A DNA stretch of 38,244 bases, from positions 1 to 38,244 of the forward strand of contig NZ_JALJDX010000171.1 in NCBI RefSeq assembly GCF_022952855.1. Reading direction: 5' to 3'. Below the pieces are notes generated by a model. The model was not told the origin of the DNA. It made no database searches and saw only the letters and a list, made by a program, of their open reading frames with translations. The position numbers and the translations under genes are program-made. Origin of the DNA: Pseudomonas sp. RGM2987 (GTDB lineage Bacteria; Pseudomonadota; Gammaproteobacteria; Pseudomonadales; Pseudomonadaceae). Shown here piece by piece: positions 34,052 to 38,244 of this stretch (position 1 is its first letter; each line of letters begins with the position of its first letter).

Positions 34052-34465
34052 ATGCTGGCGATTTCCAACACTGTGCACATCCCCGACGCCGAGATCGAGC
34101 TGACGGCCATCCGCGCCCAAGGTGCGGGCGGGCAGAACGTCAATAAAGTCTCCAGCGCGGTGCACTTGCGCTTCGACATCCCGGCCTCGTCGCTGCCCGA
34201 ATTCTACAAGGAGCGCCTGCTGGCCCTGCGCGACAGCCGCATCACCAGCGACGGCGTGTTGATCATCAAGGCCCAGCAATACCGCACCCAGGAACAGAAC
34301 CGGGCCGATGCCCTGGAGCGACTGACCGAGCTGATCCTCAGCGCCACCAAGGTCGAGAAGAAACGCCGTCCGACCAAGCCCACGCTGGGCTCGAAGAAGC
34401 GCCGGCTGGAATCCAAGACCAAGCGTGGTTCGATCAAGGCCGGGCGCGGCAAGGTCGATTTCTAG
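34052..34465 (+). CDS. arfB: Ribosome rescue hydrolase ArfB
   Basis: A 137-residue protein (YaeJ/ArfB). The catalytic GGQ (residues 26-28) lies in [21 protein letters not shown], and the C-terminus is a basic tail ([20 protein letters not shown]...) that enters the empty mRNA channel of stalled ribosomes. It hydrolyses peptidyl-tRNA on non-stop ribosomes. Upstream ribosome binding signal is weak. Its TAG overlaps the TAG of the convergent MFS gene within a CTAG. Confidence 0.93.
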   Translation: MLAISNTVHIPDAEIELTAIRAQGAGGQNVNKVSSAVHLRFDIPASSLPEFYKERLLALRDSRITSDGVLIIKAQQYRTQEQNRADALERLTELILSATKVEKKRRPTKPTLGSKKRRLESKTKRGSIKAGRGKVDF

Positions 34466-35661
34466 TTTATTTCCCGGGCCTGGCGCTGCCTTGGCGCCTG
34501 TCGGTACAGATAGACACTCAGGATCAGCCCGCCCAAAGCCGCCAAGGCCGCGAACAGGAAGATCGACGCGAAACCAAAGCCCGCCGCAATTGCACCGGCC
34601 AATGGCCCGGTGATCCCCAGCGACAAGTCGATGAACAACGAATAAGCCCCTACCGCCGCGCCACGGCTGGACGCCGGCACCAGGTTGACCGCCTCCACGC
34701 CCAGGGCCGGGAACACCAGGGAAAAACCGAAACCGCTCAGCGCCGCGCCCGCCAAGGCCCAGTGCGCATCGGGCGCCAGCCACAACAGCAACAGGCCCAG
34801 CACTTCCACCGACAGGCAGGCAATCGCCACGCGAAAGCCGCCCAGGCGGTTGATCAGGTTGCCGAACAGCAGCCGCGCGCCGATGAAGCTGGCGCCGAAC
34901 AGGCTCAGGCACAGCACCGCGTTTTCCCAGTGCTGGGTGGCGTAGTACAGGGTGATGAAGGTGGCGATGGTGCCAAAACCGATCGAGCCCAGGGCCAGGC
35001 CACAGCCGTGGGGCAGGACGCGTCCCAGCACGTGCATGAACGGCAAGCGTTCGCCGGCGACGATCGGCGCGGCCAGTTTCGGCCAGGCCAGCGCCAGGCC
35101 CAGCGCGGCCAGCAAGATGATGCTGACCCCCATGCTCCACAGCCCTAGGGTATTGACCAGCCACACCCCCAGCGGCGCTCCAATCGCCAGCGCGCCGTAG
35201 CTGGCGATGCCGTTCCAGGAAATCACCTTGGCGGTGTTCGCCGCGCCGACCCGGCCAATCCCCCAGCCGATGGAACCCGAGCCGACCAGGCTTTCCGCGC
35301 TGCCCAGCACCAGGCGGCCGATGAACAGGCTGGTCAGGCTGAGCATCGGCAGGCTCGGCGTCCAGGCGGACACCAACATGAACACACCGCTCAAGCCGCA
35401 GCCGGCGAGGCCGATCATGACCGCACGCTTGCTTCCCAGGTTATCGATGATCCGGCCCGCATAAGGGCGGCTGAGCAGGGTCGCGAGGTACTGGACGCTG
35501 ATCACCAGCCCGGCGATGACCGCGCCAAACCCCAGTTCGCCATGGACATACCCAGGCAGCACGGCCAGGGGAATGCCGACATTCAGGTAGCCGATGAAGG
35601 TGAACAGAACAATGGAGACAACTTGCAGCGTGACCGCCAGGGGGCGCTGGGAATCTGACAT
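34462..35661 (-). CDS. MFS transporter, YfcJ/YhhS-like
   Basis: A 399-residue major facilitator with 12 predicted helices. The MFS motif-A-like loop after TM2 reads [20 protein letters not shown]. It is closest in feel to the YhhS/YfcJ group of putative arabinose-type exporters, whose substrates are poorly known. Start is uncertain: ATG at 35661 (MSDSQRPL) is chosen by family length, but GTG at 35676 is possible, since neither has a clear ribosome binding site. Confidence 0.87.
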   Translation of the reverse strand: MSDSQRPLAVTLQVVSIVLFTFIGYLNVGIPLAVLPGYVHGELGFGAVIAGLVISVQYLATLLSRPYAGRIIDNLGSKRAVMIGLAGCGLSGVFMLVSAWTPSLPMLSLTSLFIGRLVLGSAESLVGSGSIGWGIGRVGAANTAKVISWNGIASYGALAIGAPLGVWLVNTLGLWSMGVSIILLAALGLALAWPKLAAPIVAGERLPFMHVLGRVLPHGCGLALGSIGFGTIATFITLYYATQHWENAVLCLSLFGASFIGARLLFGNLINRLGGFRVAIACLSVEVLGLLLLWLAPDAHWALAGAALSGFGFSLVFPALGVEAVNLVPASSRGAAVGAYSLFIDLSLGITGPLAGAIAAGFGFASIFLFAALAALGGLILSVYLYRQAPRQRQAREIN

Positions 35662-35764
35662 GAGGAAAGGGTCCACGGAGCAGCGGTAATAGATAGGCTG
35701 CTTATGATAACGGCGACCGTGGTGGCAGAGCGCGGAAAAGTAAAACTATTTGCCGAACGGCGGC

Positions 35765-35959
35765 TCAGTCGGTGGTTTGCCCGCTCACCAGATGGCTGGT
35801 AACCAGCGCGGCGAGGGCGTTTTCCTCGGTGCCGAAACGAGCCAGCAGGGCGGCTTGTTTCTCAGGCGATAAGCGCGTCCAGATCTCGACCATTTTTTCG
35901 GCCGTGCCGATCAGTACGCTGGCCTGGGCTTCGCTGAAAGGGGAGGTGTCGTCGGTCAT
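35765..35959 (-). CDS. Small conserved-looking hypothetical protein
   Basis: A 64-residue predicted cytosolic helical protein (starts MTDDTSPFSEAQASVLIGTA, then EKMVEIWTRLSPEKQAALLARFG). The ATG at 35959 is preferred to the in-frame ATG at 36010 because the conserved-looking part begins there; no strong ribosome binding site. Family not recognised. It lies just upstream of the MFS gene on the same strand, with about 100 bases between. Confidence 0.65.
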   Translation of the reverse strand: MTDDTSPFSEAQASVLIGTAEKMVEIWTRLSPEKQAALLARFGTEENALAALVTSHLVSGQTTD

Positions 35960-36031
35960 CGGGGGCTCGACATTCAGGCAGTGTGGAAAGCGCATCTTAG
36001 CGCTTTCCACACGGTCTGGTTACGCGGTGAA

Positions 36032-36175
36032 TCAGTCTTCGCTGTCGGCCTGGCGGCGTTCAGTGGCTTCTTTGGGCTCGGGTTGCTGGGCGTCTGCTGG
36101 CCTCCCGGCTTGTAGCGTGGTCGTCTGCTCAGTGTCGTGCAGGCTTGGGAAGGGGAGATTAGGGATCTCGTGCAT
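36032..36175 (-). CDS. 47-residue hypothetical protein
   Basis: An ATG with a perfect AGGAG 6 bases upstream opens 47 codons ending in TGA. The sequence starts MHEIPNLPFPSLHDTEQTTT and ends in a polar, Q/E/R-rich tail, predicted disordered. No family recognised. It is 72 bases upstream of the 64-residue gene on the same strand, so the two may form a unit. The ribosome binding site is the main support. Confidence 0.6.
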   Translation of the reverse strand: MHEIPNLPFPSLHDTEQTTTLQAGRPADAQQPEPKEATERRQADSED

Positions 36176-36514
36176 ATCGCGCTCCTCGCAAGGTCTGTGG
36201 GTAGATCTGGTAGATCCGCGCTTTTAAAAAAGCCTGGGCAGGATACAGCAGGAGAAATGACAAAAAGACTTTTAAATCCTGCCGCACCGACCGATGGGAT
36301 TGTCCAGACAGGTCAGGGCGAACATTCGTTTCGCCGTTGCGGGGCGCTCACGACCCGATGGTTGGTCGTCCCTGGCGCTCAAGAATGGGGCTCTCGGGCC
36401 GATGGCGAGACATATCCCCGCACTCACGTTCAACGTCGTTTGCGCGCGACATGGAAGGTCTGGACCTATCGGTCCGTGGGGCTCGGCTTCATCACTTCGT
36501 AGAGATCCTCCTCC
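36176..36514. other. Divergent intergenic region before the chemoreceptor gene
   Basis: Holds the start regions of the 47-residue gene (minus) and the chemoreceptor gene (plus). CGCTTTTAAAAAAGC-type weak dyad at about 36219-36235 is visible. A frame from ATG 36257 has AGGAG only 2 bases away and is not convincing. I see no other gene in it. Confidence 0.5.
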
Positions 36515-38140
36515 ATGTTTCTGCAAAAATCCCTGAAAGCCCAGATTCTCGCTCTGCTGAGCGGGAGTTTGCTGGCGATGTTGTTGATCGCCTTGGCGTC
36601 GTTTCATTTCCTTTCCGATGGCGTACAGAACTATCGCAACTTGATCGATGGGCCGTTGCGCGCCTCCCAGGCAATCGACGAGGCCAACCTGCAATTCAAG
36701 TCACAGGTCCAGGAGTGGAAAAACGTTCTGTTGCGGGGCAAGGAGCCGGCGGAACGGGAAAAATACTGGAAGCAGTTCGAAGAACGCCAGGGTGATGTCC
36801 AAGGCATTCTGAGTGATCTGATCGGCCACCAGGATCTCCCGGCCCAGATCAAGACGCGTATCGAGCGTCTGCGCGATGAGCACCGCCAGTTGGCTTCGGC
36901 CTATCAGAAGGGGCGGGACGCCTTTGTGGCAGCGGGTAGTGACGCAGCGGCGGGCGATTCGGCGGTCAAGGGCATGGACCGTGCGACCAGTGAGCAGATG
37001 AGCGAACTGGTGGTTGATCTGCACAAACTGGGCAGCGACCAGTCGGTGTTGATCAGCGCCGGGGCCGATCGTACGATCATGCTCGGCGTCGCGGTGATGC
37101 TGGTGTCAGGCTTGTTGATCGGCTTGTTCAGCCTGTGGCTGGTCAACCGCAACCTGGTGCAGCCAATCCGTAGCCTGATCGAATACGTCACCCAACTGAG
37201 CCGCGGGCGTTTCGCCGAGCGGGTCAGCAGCAATCGCCAGGACGAGTTGGGCAATCTGGCGGTAGCCGCCAACACCCTGCGTGATTTCCTCGCCGAAACC
37301 TTTACCCGCCTGCAACGCAGCGCCACGGATCTGGACAGCGCCAGCGGTGAACTCAATGCCATCGCCAGCCTGATGAGCCAAGGCACCAACGAGCAGTTCG
37401 AGCGCACCGACCAGGTGGCAACGGCGATGAATGAAATGTCCGCCACGGCCCAGGAAGTGGCACGTCACGCCGCTGATGCAGCACGGGCCGCCGACGATGC
37501 CGATCAATCGGCACAACAGGGCGAGAAGGTCATGCAGGGGACCATCCACACCATCACCCGCATGCGCGGCGAAATCGCCAATACCGCTACGGTGATCCGT
37601 CAGCTGGAAACCGACAGCGGGCGTATCGGCAAAGTGTTGGAAGTGATTCGCGCGATTGCCGAACAGACCAACCTGCTGGCACTCAACGCGGCCATCGAAG
37701 CGGCCCGAGCGGGTGAGGCGGGTCGCGGTTTCGCCGTGGTCGCCGATGAAGTGCGCAGTTTGGCCCAGCGCACGGCGTCGTCAATCATCGAGATCAACCA
37801 GATCATCCAGACCGTGCAAACCGGTGCGGTCGACGCGGCCCAGGCCATCGAAAGCGGTCAGACGCGCAGCGAAGAAAGTGTGCAACAGGTGACCCAGGCG
37901 GGCGCGATGCTTGAACGCATCACCGAGTCCGTCGAAGCGATCCGCGACATGAACCGCCAGATCGCCACTGCTGCGGAAGAGCAGACTTCAGTGGCCGAAG
38001 ACATCTCGCGCAACCTCACCGAAATCACCAGCATTGCCAGCACCAACTTGGATAACGTGCAGCGCACCGAAGCAGCCAGTGGGAATTTGCACAGTCTGTC
38101 AAGGCAGTTGAATGAAGTGACGGCGCGGTTGAGTGCCTGA
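36515..38140 (+). CDS. Methyl-accepting chemotaxis protein
   Basis: A 541-residue chemoreceptor. TM1 is about residues 9-31, a periplasmic helical (4HB-like) ligand domain about 32-185, TM2 about 186-210, HAMP about 211-262, and the cytoplasmic signalling domain with the hairpin tip [37 protein letters not shown]. The C-terminus lacks the CheR-tethering pentapeptide. It signals to CheA/CheW to steer flagella; the ligand is unknown. The ATG has only a weak GAGA upstream. Transcribed alone; a REP element follows. Confidence 0.93.
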   Translation: MFLQKSLKAQILALLSGSLLAMLLIALASFHFLSDGVQNYRNLIDGPLRASQAIDEANLQFKSQVQEWKNVLLRGKEPAEREKYWKQFEERQGDVQGILSDLIGHQDLPAQIKTRIERLRDEHRQLASAYQKGRDAFVAAGSDAAAGDSAVKGMDRATSEQMSELVVDLHKLGSDQSVLISAGADRTIMLGVAVMLVSGLLIGLFSLWLVNRNLVQPIRSLIEYVTQLSRGRFAERVSSNRQDELGNLAVAANTLRDFLAETFTRLQRSATDLDSASGELNAIASLMSQGTNEQFERTDQVATAMNEMSATAQEVARHAADAARAADDADQSAQQGEKVMQGTIHTITRMRGEIANTATVIRQLETDSGRIGKVLEVIRAIAEQTNLLALNAAIEAARAGEAGRGFAVVADEVRSLAQRTASSIIEINQIIQTVQTGAVDAAQAIESGQTRSEESVQQVTQAGAMLERITESVEAIRDMNRQIATAAEEQTSVAEDISRNLTEITSIASTNLDNVQRTEAASGNLHSLSRQLNEVTARLSA

Positions 38141-38172
38141 CGGCTCACCAATTTATGGCGGGCCAAATCATC

Positions 38173-38213
38173 GTGGCGAGGGAGCTTGCTCCCGCTGGGC
38201 TGCGCAGCAGCCC
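38173..38213 (+). repeat. REP element, family B
   Basis: GTGGCGAGGGAGCTTGCTCC followed by a second palindrome GGGCTGC-GCAGCAGCCC. The inverted partner, if any, would lie outside the window. Confidence 0.85.
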
Positions 38214-38244
38214 CAAACCATCAGACGCGATGTGTCAGGAGGAT

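Noticed and set aside
33767..35164. 465-codon minus-strand frame across arfB and the MFS gene
   Set aside because: Out of frame with two well-supported genes and Gly/Ala/Arg-rich without domain.
36257..36502. Possible 81-codon gene before the chemoreceptor
   Set aside because: The AGGAG is only 2 bases from the ATG and the sequence lacks typical codon use or any recognisable feature.

Overview
The window is chromosomal DNA from a Pseudomonas, most likely of the P. fluorescens complex. This follows from protein content (ColRS with the orf222 methyltransferase, a MexVW-type pump, GroEL with a GGM tail, cpxR-cpxP-cpxA order), from high GC content, and from two families of short palindromic REP/REPIN repeats in almost every larger gap. 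I see no tRNA, rRNA, insertion sequence, prophage or CRISPR array. Most of the window is conserved core genome.

Layout. 1-4.6 kb: an SDR oxidoreductase, a HugZ-like protein, FxsA, then groES-groEL behind a structured leader with a candidate heat-shock promoter. 4.7-11.5 kb: an envelope-maintenance block. A PAP2 phosphatase and an LTA-synthase-like sulfatase are divergent from colR-colS, followed by a methyltransferase, an InaA-type LPS kinase and a small membrane protein. Sequences matching the published ColR box lie in front of both transcription units that flank colRS. 11.6-15.8 kb: a MexV/MexW-like RND pump. 16-19.7 kb: a probably Fur-controlled operon (di-heme DUF1111 lipoprotein, imelysin lipoprotein, DUF1513). 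19.7-21.1 kb: a LysR regulator divergent from a PACE drug transporter. 21.1-24.5 kb: a Cpx-like envelope-stress system (regulator, LTXXQ periplasmic protein, sensor) with a GTAAA-N6-GTAAA CpxR-type box in front of the periplasmic protein gene. 24.5-30.3 kb: yciI, yciB, divergent from rnm-yciO-scpA-scpB-rluB, a housekeeping run for cell envelope, RNA and chromosome segregation. 32.4-38.2 kb: an AroP-like permease, ArfB, an MFS transporter, two very small genes and a chemoreceptor.

The most unusual part is 30.5-32.4 kb. A 45-codon gene with a good ribosome binding site encodes an acidic peptide with an uncharged Trp/Pro-containing C-terminus. A hairpin with a T-run follows it, and then a 321-residue protein with an M29-aminopeptidase-like C-terminal half. 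This looks like the precursor, attenuator and processing-protein arrangement of a minimal RiPP (ribosomally made, modified peptide) locus. It sits beside an AT-rich stretch holding a perfect 14-bp palindrome, an odd recurrent-looking reading frame and a 9-bp inverted repeat. Function there is inference only.
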